Shown piece by piece: positions 8,236-16,710 of a DNA stretch of 64,000 nucleotides. The stretch comes from Clostridium uliginosum (GTDB lineage: Bacteria; Bacillota; Clostridia; Clostridiales; Clostridiaceae), in the NCBI RefSeq assembly GCF_900112485.1, contig NZ_FOMG01000013.1, positions 1-64,000 of the forward strand, in the 5' to 3' direction. The notes under the pieces were generated by a model that saw nothing but the letters and a program-made list of their open reading frames with translations, had not been told where the DNA came from and ran no database searches. The position numbers and the translations under genes were made by a program. Numbering within the stretch: position 1 is the first letter of the stretch; each line of letters begins with the position of its first letter.

Positions 8236-9246
8236 ATGGCTAAGATACCCTATATAGATAATGTAAATGTTGTTTCCCCTATTTGTGAAGGAATAGCTCC
8301 AGCAACAGCTAGTATAGATGTACGTCCTGAAATAAAGTTATGGAGTTTAAAAGAAAGTCATACAGAAGTTGAAAACCCTGGAAAAGGAGATGATATAAGT
8401 TTTGTATTAGTATTTGGTAATGACGGAGAATTACCGTGTCCTGCTGATACTACAAATCCAACACTTGAAGATACTTTAGATATAAGTAGTCCTATTGATT
8501 TAAAGTTAATGAGCTTTTGTATTAGTGATCAATATGAATTATGGGTTGTTGCGGAGGATGGTGTTGTTTTAACTACTCCTTATCAAGTATTACGTTGCGA
8601 AATATTTGAATCTGGAATATACCAACTTCAACTTAGAAAAAAAGTTGATGAAGGTCCTGCTACACCATATTTTGCAGTTCCTTGTCATTTTATATGCTGC
8701 ATAGCTATGCTATTCCAAATAGAATTCCCAGCATGTGACCCATGCCCAGATGACTGTCATAACAGACCACTTATAAACCCAAGTTTTGAAAATGATTTTG
8801 TTGGATGGAATAAGGTTGACAATCAACAACCTAATACTATTACCCAAGAACAACTATTTAACTGTTCTAGTTCTAGTACAAATTTTGCCCCACATGCTGG
8901 AAACTACTTTGCTTTACTAACAACAGATGGTGCTAATGCAACAACTGCTTTATATCAAACAATTTCAGTATGTCCAGGAGATACAATTCAAGGATGGGCC
9001 TTCTTCTGCACACAAGAAGCAGTAAGTCGTACACCAGATGTAGCAAATATAAGGATTATAAGAAGTGATGGAAGTACAGAGAATATACCTTTTACTAGAA
9101 ATTCTAATGGTGGTAGTGATTCAGTATGGCAACCATGGAGCTATACGTTCTTAAATGGAGGAATTTATACACTTAGAGCTGAGGTTATTAATAATAATAA
9201 CGTAGTTCTATCTTATTTAGGTGTAGATGATATATCACTAGTATAA
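8236..9246 (+). CDS. Cysteine-rich protein with C-terminal carbohydrate-binding-like domain; likely spore or surface protein
   Basis: A 336-residue protein whose function I do not recognise. The N-terminal 165 residues are of unknown fold. A Cys-rich hinge (about residues 150-175: CHFICC, CDPCPDDC) leads to a C-terminal domain of about 150 residues beginning INPSFENDFVGWNK and ending YLGVDDISLV. That pattern is typical of beta-sandwich modules (CBM4/NTTRR-F1-like) found in exosporium and surface proteins of spore formers. There is no signal peptide, membrane segment or LPXTG motif, and about a dozen Cys are present. This fits a mother-cell protein deposited on spores better than a secreted one, but that is inference. 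ATG 8236 follows AAAGGAGATAAAAATT. Confidence 0.55.
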   Translation: MAKIPYIDNVNVVSPICEGIAPATASIDVRPEIKLWSLKESHTEVENPGKGDDISFVLVFGNDGELPCPADTTNPTLEDTLDISSPIDLKLMSFCISDQYELWVVAEDGVVLTTPYQVLRCEIFESGIYQLQLRKKVDEGPATPYFAVPCHFICCIAMLFQIEFPACDPCPDDCHNRPLINPSFENDFVGWNKVDNQQPNTITQEQLFNCSSSSTNFAPHAGNYFALLTTDGANATTALYQTISVCPGDTIQGWAFFCTQEAVSRTPDVANIRIIRSDGSTENIPFTRNSNGGSDSVWQPWSYTFLNGGIYTLRAEVINNNNVVLSYLGVDDISLV

Positions 9247-9268
9247 CAAATAAGTATAAATAATATAA

Positions 9269-9305
9269 TAGGTAGCTAACTAACTATTAGCTACCTATAT
9301 ATTGA
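9269..9305 (+). terminator. Perfect hairpin after the surface-type gene
   Basis: TAGGTAGCTAA (9269-9279) and TTAGCTACCTA (9287-9297) form an 11-bp perfect stem with a 7-nt loop. The downstream tail is only moderately T-rich, so read-through to the next gene is possible. Confidence 0.6.
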
Positions 9306-9360
9306 TATTTATAGTGAAAATAATAAATTATATGAATTTGATTTTTAGGAGGTAATATAA

Positions 9361-10224
9361 GTGGCATTAATAAATACTAGTACGAATATAGGCACAACCC
9401 ATAAAAATAATATTTATTTTGAACCTATCGTAATTAAAAAGGAAATAGATAACACTAACTTTAATACTTTAAATACCCAAGTTTCTATGGCTAAATCTAT
9501 TGCTGATGAAGAATCATATTCTAAAGTGATTGAAAAGCAGGTATATCCTATTTCAGGAAGTGTTTGGTTAGACTTAAATAATAATGGAATTAAAGATAAA
9601 AAGGATATTGTCTTAAAGGATATTGAGATAGAGTTATTTAGCACTGATAATCTTGCAAATCCAATATCAACTGTAAAGACTGATTACAAAGGATATTATG
9701 AGTTCAAAGATATAAAACTTAATAACTATTTTATAAAGGTTAAGTTGCGAGATAATTATAAGGTAGTTAATAAAGGTGAATATTCATCCATTAATTGTAA
9801 AACTTTATTATCAGATATAATTTGTAATGATAGGGAAAATAAAAACATTTTAATAGGGTTAAAGAAATACTTTAAGTTATGTGGTGTTGCTTTTTTTAAT
9901 TATTATGATACTCCGTTATATGAGAAGTATTCTGAAGGAATTAATAATTTAGATATTGATATTTATGATAAAGATAATAATATTATAGATTCAACAACAA
10001 CTTCAAAATATATGATTTTAGATGGGTACTATGAATTTAACAACTTATCACCGGGAGTATATAAGATGGTATTTAAAGTCCCTAAGAACTTACAGATGAT
10101 TAAACCTATAAATAATAATTTTTTTGAATCTAAAACAAATAAACTTACTAACAAAATTATAGTTAATATACCTAATAAAAATGTAGTAAGTGCTTTTATT
10201 GGATTTACAAGAAAATGGTTTTAA
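9361..10224 (+). CDS. SdrD/Cna B-type repeat protein without signal peptide
   Basis: A 287-residue protein with two B-type beta-sandwich units. The first (about 65-135) begins GSVWLDLNNNGIKDKKD and includes TDYKGYYEFKDIKLNNYFIKV, the typical SdrD_B calcium-loop and strand pattern. The second (about 170-285) is more divergent (YYEFNNLSPGVYKMVFKVP). Such domains usually form rigid stalks of surface adhesins, but no signal peptide, sortase signal or membrane helix is present. GTG 9361 follows TAGGAGGTAATATAA. It lies directly after the other signal-less surface-type gene (8236-9246), which suggests a shared assembly such as a spore outer layer; that is inference. Confidence 0.65.
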   Translation: MALINTSTNIGTTHKNNIYFEPIVIKKEIDNTNFNTLNTQVSMAKSIADEESYSKVIEKQVYPISGSVWLDLNNNGIKDKKDIVLKDIEIELFSTDNLANPISTVKTDYKGYYEFKDIKLNNYFIKVKLRDNYKVVNKGEYSSINCKTLLSDIICNDRENKNILIGLKKYFKLCGVAFFNYYDTPLYEKYSEGINNLDIDIYDKDNNIIDSTTTSKYMILDGYYEFNNLSPGVYKMVFKVPKNLQMIKPINNNFFESKTNKLTNKIIVNIPNKNVVSAFIGFTRKWF

Positions 10225-10364
10225 AATTAACAAGTTTATTGCCTCAATAATATTATTTCCATAAAGTAATTTAAAAAAAGATAAGTATATCTACTTAATA
10301 TATAGTAACGATTAACTTATTAATTCATATGATAAAATGTGGTATACCTTTAAAAGGAGTTATT

Positions 10365-11069
10365 ATGTTTAAAAAAGGTGATTTTCATATTCATTCCACC
10401 TTTTCAGATGGAAAGTATACACCTAAACAAGTAGTTATGTTAGCTAAGAAAAAAGATGTAGATATAATTTCTTTAACAGATCATAATAGTACTGCGGGTA
10501 TAGACGATGCAATTATGGCTGGAGAGGAAATAGGAGTAAAGATTATTCCAGGAGTTGAACTTTCTACTAGATATAATAATGCTAAAGTACATGTTTTAGG
10601 GTATTTTAAAGATGATAGTTATAAAAATGAGCTTCTTGTAGAAGCATTAAGGTATGTAAAGTATCATAAAATATCAAAGCTTATAGAAATGTTTGGTAGT
10701 TTTATAAATTTTCATGAGAAAAAGGATAATATATGTGTAGAAACTGGTATTGAACTATTGAAATTTTTTGGAGCTACAGTTATTTTAGCACATCCTGTAC
10801 GTTTATATAGACCTAATTTTGAAAAAATTATAAAACTTAATTTTGATGGATTAGAGGCTAAGTACTGTAGCAATACAGATCAAGATACTAAATACTTTTT
10901 AAAAATAGCTAATGATAATGGGCTACTTTATACTGCTGGTTCAGATTTTCATAAGTTAAATAGATTATATAGGACTCACGGAATAATAGGAGATGTATAT
11001 CTATCTGAAGAAGAAATATATAATTTTTTATCTGGAGCAGGATTACCTTATTTGGATATTATTGAATAA
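10365..11069 (+). CDS. PHP-domain phosphoesterase (TrpH/YciV-like)
   Basis: A 234-residue metal-dependent phosphoesterase. It shows all PHP motifs: FHIHSTFSDG (residues about 5-14), LTDHNST, PGVELST, ILAHPVRLY and GSDFHK, which together build a trinuclear metal site. The best studied relatives hydrolyse 3',5'-nucleoside bisphosphates or degrade short RNA. ATG 10365 is chosen because AAAGGAG lies at the right distance; an upstream in-frame ATG at 10329 has no ribosome site. It appears monocistronic, ended by the hairpin at 11115. Confidence 0.85.
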   Translation: MFKKGDFHIHSTFSDGKYTPKQVVMLAKKKDVDIISLTDHNSTAGIDDAIMAGEEIGVKIIPGVELSTRYNNAKVHVLGYFKDDSYKNELLVEALRYVKYHKISKLIEMFGSFINFHEKKDNICVETGIELLKFFGATVILAHPVRLYRPNFEKIIKLNFDGLEAKYCSNTDQDTKYFLKIANDNGLLYTAGSDFHKLNRLYRTHGIIGDVYLSEEEIYNFLSGAGLPYLDIIE

Positions 11070-11114
11070 CACAGCTGAGAAGATGAATTAATAAAAACTA
11101 TATAAGGCATATTA

Positions 11115-11152
11115 AAATACAGGAGTTAAATAAATGGCGCCTGTATTTTTTA
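11115..11152 (+). terminator. Terminator of the PHP gene
   Basis: AATACAGG pairs with CCTGTATT over a 16-nt loop, and a run of T follows. Confidence 0.65.
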
Positions 11153-11273
11153 GTTACATAAAAAGATTATTTAGGGTGTTTGTTGAATTATTAGAAAATG
11201 TATCCATACATTTGACTAAATCTTATTTAATTATTATTATTAAATAAATGACGTATTTTAAGGGGGCTATATA

Positions 11274-11798
11274 ATGAAATTTTCGACAAAAAGAATAGTA
11301 TTAATAGGGGTTATGGCTGCAATATGCTTTGTGGGTACTTATATTCATGTTCCAGTAGCACTTGGGGGATCTAATTCAATGATTCATTTAGGAACTACTG
11401 CGATTTTTATTACTGCTGTTCTAATTGGACCTGATGCAGGAATATCTGCTGGAATAGGGTGTGCATTATATGATGCTTTAGATCCAACCTTTGCTGCATG
11501 GATAATTCCTACATTAATAGTTAAGGGTTTAACTGGTTACATTGCAGGTAAGATTGCTTTTGAAAATAATAAAAACGGTGGAAATTTATTATATAATGTA
11601 ATAGGATTTATAGCTGGAGGAGTAGTATCATTACTTGGCTACTTTGCATTTGATTGGTTAGTATTTGTAGGATTACAAACAGCAATTTTACATTTACTAA
11701 CATCAGTAGGCACAACTGGAATAGGACTTATAATTGCAATTCCTTTATCAATTGCTATAAAGAAAGCAACAACAGGAATCATACAATTTAATAATTAA
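11274..11798 (+). CDS. ECF transporter S component, probably for vitamin B6
   Basis: A 174-residue integral membrane protein with six hydrophobic segments. The N-terminal MKFSTKRIVLIGVMAAICFVG, IHLGTTAIFITAVLIGPDAG and GIGCALYDALDP fit the DUF1393/ECF S-component fold that captures vitamins for an energy-coupling-factor ABC module. No EcfA, EcfA' or EcfT gene is nearby, so it is a group II S component using a shared module elsewhere. The vitamin B6 assignment is inferred from the adjacent pyridoxal/pyridoxamine kinase gene at 12055. ATG 11274 follows AAGGGGGCTATATA. Confidence 0.72.
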   Translation: MKFSTKRIVLIGVMAAICFVGTYIHVPVALGGSNSMIHLGTTAIFITAVLIGPDAGISAGIGCALYDALDPTFAAWIIPTLIVKGLTGYIAGKIAFENNKNGGNLLYNVIGFIAGGVVSLLGYFAFDWLVFVGLQTAILHLLTSVGTTGIGLIIAIPLSIAIKKATTGIIQFNN

Positions 11799-11835
11799 AT
11801 TAATCTTAAACTTAAATGCAATGTTTGAAAATATA

Positions 11836-11878
11836 GAAATTCCTGATTGATTAATTAAAAGGTCAATTGGGAATTCTT
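11836..11878 (+). terminator. Hairpin after the ECF gene
   Basis: GAAATTCCTGATTGA pairs with TCAATTGGGAATTC across TTAATTAAAAGG, with two or three mismatches or G-U pairs. TTATTATA follows. Confidence 0.5.
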
Positions 11879-11913
11879 ATTATATACATATCTAAAACAA
11901 GTGAAATTGGAAT

Positions 11914-11972
11914 AAGGCATATTCAAAAAATAACAAGTCAGTATGGATAGTTTATTTTGTGTGTTATTCTTA
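11914..11972. repeat. Family A element remnant (reverse orientation)
   Basis: AAGGCATATTCAAAAAATAACAAGTCAGTATGG (in full 33 bases here) matches the reverse complement of the family A right end. The other arm has decayed (TTTATTTTGTGTGTTATTCTT). It lies between the ECF and kinase genes. Confidence 0.5.
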
Positions 11973-12054
11973 AATAAAAAAAGTATAACTTTAAAATAAG
12001 AAAAAACTATTTGGATAGAACATATTATGCAAGATGTAAGAGGGAGAATAAAAC

Positions 12055-12900
12055 ATGAAAAAACCTATAAAAAGGGTAGCTACAATACATGATTTATGCG
12101 GAGTTGGAAAGGCTGCTTTAACGAATATAATGCCAGTGCTTGCTACATTAGGAGTGGAAGTTTGTCCAGTACCAACTATGATTTTAACAACACATACAGG
12201 TGGATTTAATATTCCTAAGATAGTTGAACTTAAAGGGTATATAGATGATGCAGTTAAGCATTATGTAGATATAAACATTGAATTTGAAGGAATATTTGTT
12301 GGCTATTTAGGGAGCATTAATAATATAGATGGAACTTTAAAATTTTTAGAAAAGCTTAAAAATGATAATACTTTAGTGGTTTTTGACCCTATCTTTGGAG
12401 ATAATGGTAAGTACTATTGTAATTTTAATGAAAGCTATTCTGAAAATTTAAAAAAATTAATAAGATATTCTAAAATAATAACACCTAATTTTACTGAAGC
12501 TTGTATTTTAGCAGGAGAAGAAATTTTAATTGAGATAAATGAGAAAGAATTATTACATATTTCTAGAAAGCTTCATTATTTAGGATGTGAAGATGTAGTT
12601 ATTACTAGTGTTCCACTTAAGGATAAAAATAAAATTGGTACATCTATATATAGTGGAAAAAGTGATTCAATTCAAATGATAATTGCAAACAAATTAGAAA
12701 AGTCTTATCCAGGTACTGGAGATATATTTACATCAGTATTAATTGGAAGTTATTTAAAAGGAAAATCATTATTAAATAGTGTACAAGATTCTTGTGAGTT
12801 TGTAGAAAGATGTATTATAGAAAGTAATAAATATGATTATCCGACTAAAGAAGGTGTACTTCTTGAAAGTTCATTAAAATATTTGAACAATGTATTATAG
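12055..12900 (+). CDS. pdxY: Pyridoxal/pyridoxamine kinase
   Basis: A 281-residue ribokinase-fold kinase that phosphorylates vitamin B6 vitamers with ATP. The opening IHDLCGVGKAALTNIMPVLA is the hallmark of the Firmicute pyridoxamine kinase group. VVFDPIFGDNGKYY supplies the conserved Asp region, ITPNFTEACILAG the substrate lid region, and YPGTGDIFTSVLIG (about residues 221-234) the GTGD anion hole with catalytic Asp. ATG 12055 follows AGAGGGAGAATAAAAC. It probably acts with the ECF S component upstream to trap imported B6. Confidence 0.88.
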   Translation: MKKPIKRVATIHDLCGVGKAALTNIMPVLATLGVEVCPVPTMILTTHTGGFNIPKIVELKGYIDDAVKHYVDINIEFEGIFVGYLGSINNIDGTLKFLEKLKNDNTLVVFDPIFGDNGKYYCNFNESYSENLKKLIRYSKIITPNFTEACILAGEEILIEINEKELLHISRKLHYLGCEDVVITSVPLKDKNKIGTSIYSGKSDSIQMIIANKLEKSYPGTGDIFTSVLIGSYLKGKSLLNSVQDSCEFVERCIIESNKYDYPTKEGVLLESSLKYLNNVL

Positions 12901-13009
12901 GCAAATATTTAGAAGTTAACATTATAAATAATGAACTATATTAATTAGAATATATATACTGTAAATATTAAAATTTGTTAATAAATAATTATATATAGTT
13001 TATAGTAAA

Positions 13010-13052
13010 AACATCAAACTAAGAAAAACATTTCTAAGTTTGATGTTTTTTT
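13010..13052 (+). terminator. Terminator of pdxY
   Basis: AACATCAAACT pairs with AGTTTGATGTT, extended by AAGAAA/TTTCT, and is followed by TTTTTTA. It separates the B6 genes from the salvage operon. Confidence 0.75.
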
Positions 13053-13120
13053 ATGTAATAAAATATAAAAATAAGAATAAGAATACATAAGAAACAATAT
13101 TTCATAAATTATTAAAATAC

Positions 13121-13162
13121 TTGAAATATTGAATCAAAAATGTTATTATGAAAACGTAATCA
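13121..13162 (+). promoter_or_regulatory. Promoter and cre-like site of the amino-sugar salvage operon
   Basis: TTGAAA (13121-13126) and TATTAT (13144-13149) are separated by 17 bases. TGAAAACGTAATCA (13149-13162), overlapping the -10 and the likely start site, matches the CcpA cre consensus TGWAANCGNTNWCA at 13 of 14 positions. Glucose repression of the operon is therefore likely; a MurR site could not be recognised. Confidence 0.65.
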
Positions 13163-13178
13163 GTAGGAGGTGGATTAA

Positions 13179-14084
13179 TTGTCAAACATAGATTTAGATA
13201 AATTAATAACAGAAAGCAGAAATATTAGGACATTGGATATTGATAAAGCATCTACTTTAGAAATGGTAACATTAATGAATAATGAAGACAAGCTTGTTCC
13301 TCTAGCAGTTGAAAGTGAATTACCAAATATAGCAGAAGCTATTGATAAGATTGTTGATAGAATTGAAAGAGGGGGAAGACTAATTTACATTGGAGCTGGT
13401 ACATCAGGCAGACTAGGTATCTTAGATGCATCAGAATGTCCACCAACTTATGGAGTTTCATCTGAATTAGTACAAGGGATAATTGCAGGTGGATATGAAG
13501 CAATTTTTAAAGCAAAAGAAGGTGCTGAAGATTCAAAGGAAGTAGCAGTTAAGGACTTAAAGGAAAAAAATCTAAGTGAGTTGGATGTCGTAGTTGGACT
13601 TGCAGCGTCAGGCAGAACTCCTTATGTAATAGGTGGATTAGAATATGCAAATAAGGTTAATGCATACACAATTTCTATATCATGTACTTATAAATCAGAA
13701 CTTTCAAAAATCTCAAAAACTACAATTTCACCAATTGTTGGAGCAGAAGTTGTAACTGGATCAACAAGATTAAAAGCTGGAACGGCTCAGAAATTAGTAT
13801 TAAATATGTTATCAACTGGAGCTATGATAAAACTTGGAAAAGTATATAGCAATTTAATGATAGATGTAAAACCTACAAATGAAAAGTTAGTAGAACGTGC
13901 AAAGAGAATTATTCAAGAAGCAACTGAATGTTCAAGAGAAGTCGCAGAGAAGTACTTTGAAGAAAGTAATAGAGACGTTAAAGTTGCTATATTTATGATT
14001 ACAGCTAATAAAAGCAAAGAAGAAAGCCAAAAAATACTTGAAAAGTATAAAAATAATATATTAAAATCGATAAAAAATATCTAA
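13179..14084 (+). CDS. murQ: N-acetylmuramic acid 6-phosphate etherase
   Basis: A 301-residue SIS-domain lyase that removes D-lactate from MurNAc-6-phosphate, giving GlcNAc-6-phosphate. The signature [22 protein letters not shown] (active-site Glu near 86), [11 protein letters not shown] (second catalytic Glu region) and [20 protein letters not shown] are all present, and the length matches the family. TTG 13179 is the start because TAGGAGGTGG precedes it by about six bases. It is the first gene of a same-strand operon running to 21052, which includes the matching kinase and a MurR-like regulator. Confidence 0.95.
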   Translation: MSNIDLDKLITESRNIRTLDIDKASTLEMVTLMNNEDKLVPLAVESELPNIAEAIDKIVDRIERGGRLIYIGAGTSGRLGILDASECPPTYGVSSELVQGIIAGGYEAIFKAKEGAEDSKEVAVKDLKEKNLSELDVVVGLAASGRTPYVIGGLEYANKVNAYTISISCTYKSELSKISKTTISPIVGAEVVTGSTRLKAGTAQKLVLNMLSTGAMIKLGKVYSNLMIDVKPTNEKLVERAKRIIQEATECSREVAEKYFEESNRDVKVAIFMITANKSKEESQKILEKYKNNILKSIKNI

Positions 14085-14099
14085 AATAGGAGGATAAAA

Positions 14100-15416
14100 A
14101 TGAAAGAATTAAAGGTAACAGTAATCGGAGGAGGAAGCAGTTATACTCCAGAATTAATAAATGGTTTTTTGAAAAGAAAAGATGAGTTATTAGTAAAAGA
14201 AATAGTGTTATTCGATGTTGAAATGGGAAGAGAAAAGGTAGAAATAGTATCTAAACTTGCAGAAAGAATGATAAAGAAAGTAGGACTAAAGACAAAAATA
14301 AGAGTTTCATTTGACAGAAGAGAAGCATTAGAAGGTGCAGATTTTGTAGTAACTCAATTTAGAGTTGGTGGATTGGATGCAAGAGCAAGAGATGAAAGAT
14401 TTCCACTAAAATATAATGTACTTGGACAAGAAACTTGTGGTCCAGGTGGATTTGCAAAAGCTTTAAGAACTATACCTGTAATACTTGGAATTTGTAAAGA
14501 TATAGAGGAGGTATGTCCTGATGCTTGGCTAATTAATTTTACAAACCCATCAGGAATGGTAACAGAAGCTGTAAAGAGATATTCAAATGTTAAGTGTATA
14601 GGTTTATGTAATGTTCCAATTCATATGAAGATGACTTTTGCAGAAGTATTAGGAGTTAAACCAGAAGAATTATTTGTAGAGTATATAGGTCTAAATCATT
14701 TAGTTTGGGCAAAGAGTATATATTTATATGGTAAAGATGTGACAAAAGATTTGATAGAACAAATGACTGATTTTGAAAGTTTATCTATGAAAAATATACC
14801 TGCTATAGATTGGGATAGAGATTATTTAAGAGCTGTTGGAATGTTCCCATCACCATACCATAGATATTATCTAATGACTCAAGAAATGGTTAAAGAAGAA
14901 CAAGAAGCAGCAAGCGAAAATGGAAAAGGAACAAGAGCTGAGGTAGTTAAAGAAATAGAAAAAAAATTATTTGAAATTTATAAAGATGAAAGTATTGATA
15001 CAAAACCAAAGGAATTAGATAAAAGAGGAGGAGCTTACTATTCAGATGCAGCTGTTTCATTAATTAGTGCAATTTCTAATAATAAAAAAGAAATGCATAC
15101 AGTTAATGTATTAAATAATGGAATGCTTAAAGCCTTGCCAGATAATTGCATAATTGAAACTAATGCAATTATTGATAATACAGGTGCAACACCAATTTTA
15201 TTAAAGAGTCCATTAGCAGAAGAAGCAGTTGGATTAATTCATTTAGTTAAATCTTATGAAATGTTAGCAGTAGATGCAGCAGTAACTGGAGATAAACAAA
15301 AAGCATTAAAAGCTTTAGTAAATAATCCATTAATTCCTTCAATAAATGTAGCAAAACAATTATTAGATGAATTATTAACTATAAATAAAGAATATTTACC
15401 ACAATTTTTTAATTGA
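14100..15416 (+). CDS. GH4 family 6-phospho-beta-glycosidase (ChbF/LicH-like)
   Basis: A 438-residue NAD+- and Mn2+-dependent glycosidase. The N-terminal VTVIGGGSSYTPELINGF is the GH4 dinucleotide motif. The metal and catalytic segments are GQETCGPGGFAKALRTIPV, NFTNPSGMVTEAV, CNVPIHMKM and YIGLNHLVWA. Family members cleave phosphorylated disaccharides made by PTS uptake, and E. coli ChbF does so for chitobiose-6-phosphate. The GH4 mechanism oxidises C3 of the phosphorylated sugar. A MurNAc-6P at the non-reducing end, with its lactyl ether on C3, should therefore not be a substrate, and GlcNAc-6P-MurNAc or chitobiose-6P is more likely. The gene follows murQ by 15 bases with AGGAGG ahead of ATG. 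Confidence 0.88.
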   Translation: MKELKVTVIGGGSSYTPELINGFLKRKDELLVKEIVLFDVEMGREKVEIVSKLAERMIKKVGLKTKIRVSFDRREALEGADFVVTQFRVGGLDARARDERFPLKYNVLGQETCGPGGFAKALRTIPVILGICKDIEEVCPDAWLINFTNPSGMVTEAVKRYSNVKCIGLCNVPIHMKMTFAEVLGVKPEELFVEYIGLNHLVWAKSIYLYGKDVTKDLIEQMTDFESLSMKNIPAIDWDRDYLRAVGMFPSPYHRYYLMTQEMVKEEQEAASENGKGTRAEVVKEIEKKLFEIYKDESIDTKPKELDKRGGAYYSDAAVSLISAISNNKKEMHTVNVLNNGMLKALPDNCIIETNAIIDNTGATPILLKSPLAEEAVGLIHLVKSYEMLAVDAAVTGDKQKALKALVNNPLIPSINVAKQLLDELLTINKEYLPQFFN

Positions 15417-15430
15417 GGAGGAATTATAAA

Positions 15431-15760
15431 GTGAAATTTGAGCAAGAAATATTTGAATTAATATCACACACAGGGGAAGCAAGAAACAATATTTTTAATG
15501 CATTAAATGAAATGATGGAAAATAATAAAGAGAAATCTGATGAATTTCTTAAACTTGCAAATCAGCAAATGATAGAAGCTCATAATATGCAAACAAAGTT
15601 GATTCAAAAGGATATTGAAGAAGATGGAATCAACGTATCTCTTCTAATGGTACATGCCCAAGATCAATTTATGACTGCAATGTCAGAAGAATTTTTAGTT
15701 AAAAAAATGATAGAAATGTATGGAACTATCCATGCATTGGAGGCAAAGGTAAATGTATAG
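15431..15760 (+). CDS. PTS lactose/chitobiose-type EIIA
   Basis: A 109-residue all-helical phosphocarrier of the Lac family. EIFELISHTGEARNNIFNAL and the active-site segment LLMVHAQDQFMTAMS (His at about 75) are diagnostic. It receives phosphate from HPr and passes it to the EIIB encoded at 16387. GTG 15431 is used because GAGGAGG sits nine bases upstream, just after the previous stop. The IIA and IIB genes are split by two unrelated small genes, which is unusual for a chb/cel operon. Confidence 0.9.
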   Translation: MKFEQEIFELISHTGEARNNIFNALNEMMENNKEKSDEFLKLANQQMIEAHNMQTKLIQKDIEEDGINVSLLMVHAQDQFMTAMSEEFLVKKMIEMYGTIHALEAKVNV

Positions 15761-16097
15761 CGTAATAATTGTATTTAAATATATATTATTAATTGGTATT
15801 GCTGTAATGATTCCAATTAAGTTAACTACTTATTTATATGAAAAGAAAAATATTATTCTAAATAGGTGGATATATGGAGTTTCTGCATTTTTAATAGTTA
15901 TAGTACCACAAGTTATATTTATAAATCTTTCAAAAAATATTGTATTAATGTTATATGTAGCATTTTTCTTTTTAGTAATGATGTTTTTCGAGACATCAAG
16001 AATTAATGTGGAAAAGAAAAAACTTAAAACAATGTTTGATTATACGTGGTTAGCTAAAAAAACTATTAAAAAAAATATTAATGGAGGAAAGCTATGA
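15753..16097 (+). CDS. Small membrane protein of unknown function in the PTS operon
   Basis: A 114-residue protein I do not recognise. It has three hydrophobic segments (about 5-22, 36-56, 60-80) and then a basic C-terminal tail of about 30 residues (EKKKLKTMFDYTW, AKKTIKKNIN). The start overlaps the EIIA stop by eight bases and GGAGGCAAAGG lies inside the EIIA gene. Its own stop overlaps the next start (ATGA). It is thus fully coupled to its neighbours and probably acts with the transporter or its regulation, but that is only from position. Confidence 0.6.
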   Translation: MYSVIIVFKYILLIGIAVMIPIKLTTYLYEKKNIILNRWIYGVSAFLIVIVPQVIFINLSKNIVLMLYVAFFFLVMMFFETSRINVEKKKLKTMFDYTWLAKKTIKKNINGGKL

Positions 16098-16363
16098 TTA
16101 GAGAAAGGCTTATTATAAGTGGGAATATTAGTGAAGGCGGAATAAGATATTTTGTGCAAATGAAGTCTTCTACTTTAAGTTTAAGTGGCTATGTTAAAAG
16201 AGGTCTTGAAGGAGATATAATAGTCGAGGCTCAAGGAGAAAAAGAGAATATTGATAAATTAAAAGAGAAACTTAAAATTGGTAATGGATTTTTTAAAGTA
16301 TCTGAAATAAAAGCTGAAAAGATTGATATTGTTTCAGGAGAAAAATTCTTTGCTATAAAGTAA
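16094..16363 (+). CDS. Acylphosphatase-like protein lacking the catalytic Asn
   Basis: An 89-residue protein with the acylphosphatase fold pattern: a start strand RLIISGNIS, a loop EGGIRYFVQ with the phosphate-binding Arg kept (R18), then LSLSGYVKRGLEGDIIVEAQG. In active acylphosphatases the position after WV(R/K) is the catalytic Asn; here it is Arg36 (YVKR). The VQGVGFR loop is also altered (ISEGGIR). It is probably not a normal acylphosphatase and might bind a phosphorylated ligand or partner. The start overlaps the previous stop (ATGA) with GGAGGAAAGCT in front. It lies between the PTS EIIA and EIIB genes. Confidence 0.62.
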   Translation: MIRERLIISGNISEGGIRYFVQMKSSTLSLSGYVKRGLEGDIIVEAQGEKENIDKLKEKLKIGNGFFKVSEIKAEKIDIVSGEKFFAIK

Positions 16364-16386
16364 TAAATTTAAGGGGGATATTATTT

Positions 16387-16698
16387 ATGAAAGTATTAAT
16401 GGTTTGTTCAGGAGGTTTTTCATCTACAATAATTGTAAACGCTATAAAAAAGGAAGCGGATAAACAAGGTCTTGATATTGAAATTACAGCATGTGGAACA
16501 CCTGATTTTGCAGAAGTTATTGAACAATTCAATCCAAAAGTTGCTATAGTGGCACCACAAGTTAAACACAGATTTGCACATTTTAAAGAAGAAGCTGATA
16601 AGCATAATATACCAGTAGAACAAATTCCATTAAATGCATACACACCTTTAGGTGCACCGAAAATAATCAATGAATTAATTAAAAAGTACATGGACTAG
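16387..16698 (+). CDS. PTS lactose/chitobiose-type EIIB
   Basis: A 103-residue cytosolic EIIB of the Lac/Chb family. The phosphorylated Cys7 sits in MKVLMVCSGGFSSTIIVNAI, and the rest shows the expected Rossmann-like pattern (ACGTPDFAEVIEQFNPKVAIVAPQV). It transfers phosphate from EIIA to sugar in EIIC. ATG 16387 follows AAGGGGGATATTATTT. Confidence 0.92.
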   Translation: MKVLMVCSGGFSSTIIVNAIKKEADKQGLDIEITACGTPDFAEVIEQFNPKVAIVAPQVKHRFAHFKEEADKHNIPVEQIPLNAYTPLGAPKIINELIKKYMD

Positions 16699-16710
16699 GA
16701 GGAAGAAAAA

